Shown here in pieces: positions 59,688 through 60,000 of a DNA stretch of 60,000 nt (its first letter is position 1; each line of letters opens with the position of its first letter). The stretch is taken from assembly GCF_000003815.2 (NCBI RefSeq), contig NC_049991.1:11355001-11415000 (forward strand), written 5' to 3'. The notes beneath the pieces are model-generated. The model was not told the origin of the DNA, did not search any database, and was given only the letters and a program-made list of their open reading frames with translations. Source of the DNA: Branchiostoma floridae. Its lineage: Eukaryota; Chordata; Leptocardii; Amphioxiformes; Branchiostomatidae. Made by a program: the position numbers and the translations under genes.

Positions 59688-59825
59688 CGTTCTTTAGTGG
59701 CTGTCAGGGTTCAGGCTTCTGCGCCCATACATTAGGATCGACAATAAGTCGTGTTAATAGCCCTTCCCAAGGGCACAAGATTGGTGGCATATCAACTGTT
59801 TTGAACCCAGAACCTCTGAGTTATG

Positions 59826-59940
59826 TAACACACACAATTGCTTCACACAAAGCCCCTTCACACACAGCTCCTTCAAACACAGCTCCTTCACATACAGCCC
59901 ATTCACATACAGTTCCTTCACACATAGCTTCTTCATTGAG
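59826..59940. repeat. 15-bp minisatellite (CACACAGCTCCTTCA-type)
   Basis: About seven units of 15 bp. The minus strand reads as an open KELCV/KGLCV repeat only because the unit is a multiple of three; there is no other coding sign. Confidence 0.8.
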
Positions 59941-60000
59941 CACAAAGAACCCCTACTGCAAAACAGCTTTTGTCCCAATAGGCTTTCGTAGGTCCAAGTA

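Noticed and set aside
59754-59978. Minus-strand KELCVKGLCV repeat protein
   Set aside because: Product of a 15-bp minisatellite; no start context, splice signals or domain.

Overview
This is eukaryotic nuclear DNA from an invertebrate deuterostome, most likely a lancelet (Branchiostoma). The reasons are many short exons with consensus GT/AG introns, AATAAA poly(A) signals, tRNA-derived SINEs and MITEs, and two chordate-like proteins with high identity to their vertebrate counterparts. I could not check the species by search. There are two sequence gaps: 7134-7393 (260 N) and 59588-59687 (100 N).

Layout. Positions 1-18956 (+) hold the 3' part of a polycystin-1 (PKD1) gene. It has 26 visible exons: the end of the REJ module, GAIN/GPS, TM1, PLAT, ten more membrane helices with the polycystin extracellular domain, and a C-terminal tail. 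The gene starts upstream of the window, and part of the GAIN-coding exon lies in the first gap. Positions 20719-58831 (-) hold a complete tuberin (TSC2) gene. I resolved 44 coding exons; all junction phases agree and the total is 5838 nt, or 1945 codons plus stop. It runs from the N-terminal ATG through the HEAT-like region and the AKT-site-bearing linker to the Rap/tuberin GAP domain. The two genes are convergent: their stop codons are about 1.76 kb apart and their predicted poly(A) sites only about 250 bp apart.

A single-exon secreted collagen/C1q-domain gene (about 40668-41603, +) is nested, in opposite orientation, in the 13.9-kb intron 22 of TSC2. That intron also holds a TATA-type promoter candidate (37397), a CpG-rich block with ATGGCGG (YY1-like) motifs and a short ORF (about 41940-42440), a SINE, MITEs and a larger inverted-repeat element. 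Further repeats lie in other introns.

Biology. Human PKD1 and TSC2 also lie tail to tail (16p13.3), so the window appears to preserve that pairing outside vertebrates. Polycystin-1 is an 11-TM receptor/channel subunit; tuberin is the RHEB GAP that restrains mTORC1. The most unusual sequence-level observations are these: (1) the PKD1-TSC2 tail-to-tail pair; (2) three neighbouring TSC2 splice junctions (exons 9, 10 and 12) copied in tandem, including a 53-bp minisatellite whose unit is an exon end plus its 5' splice site; (3) a tryptophan-rich polycystin-1 tail; (4) a 13-residue basic/serine repeat just before the AKT site of tuberin; (5) the nested C1q gene. I found no CRISPR array, operon or prokaryotic system.
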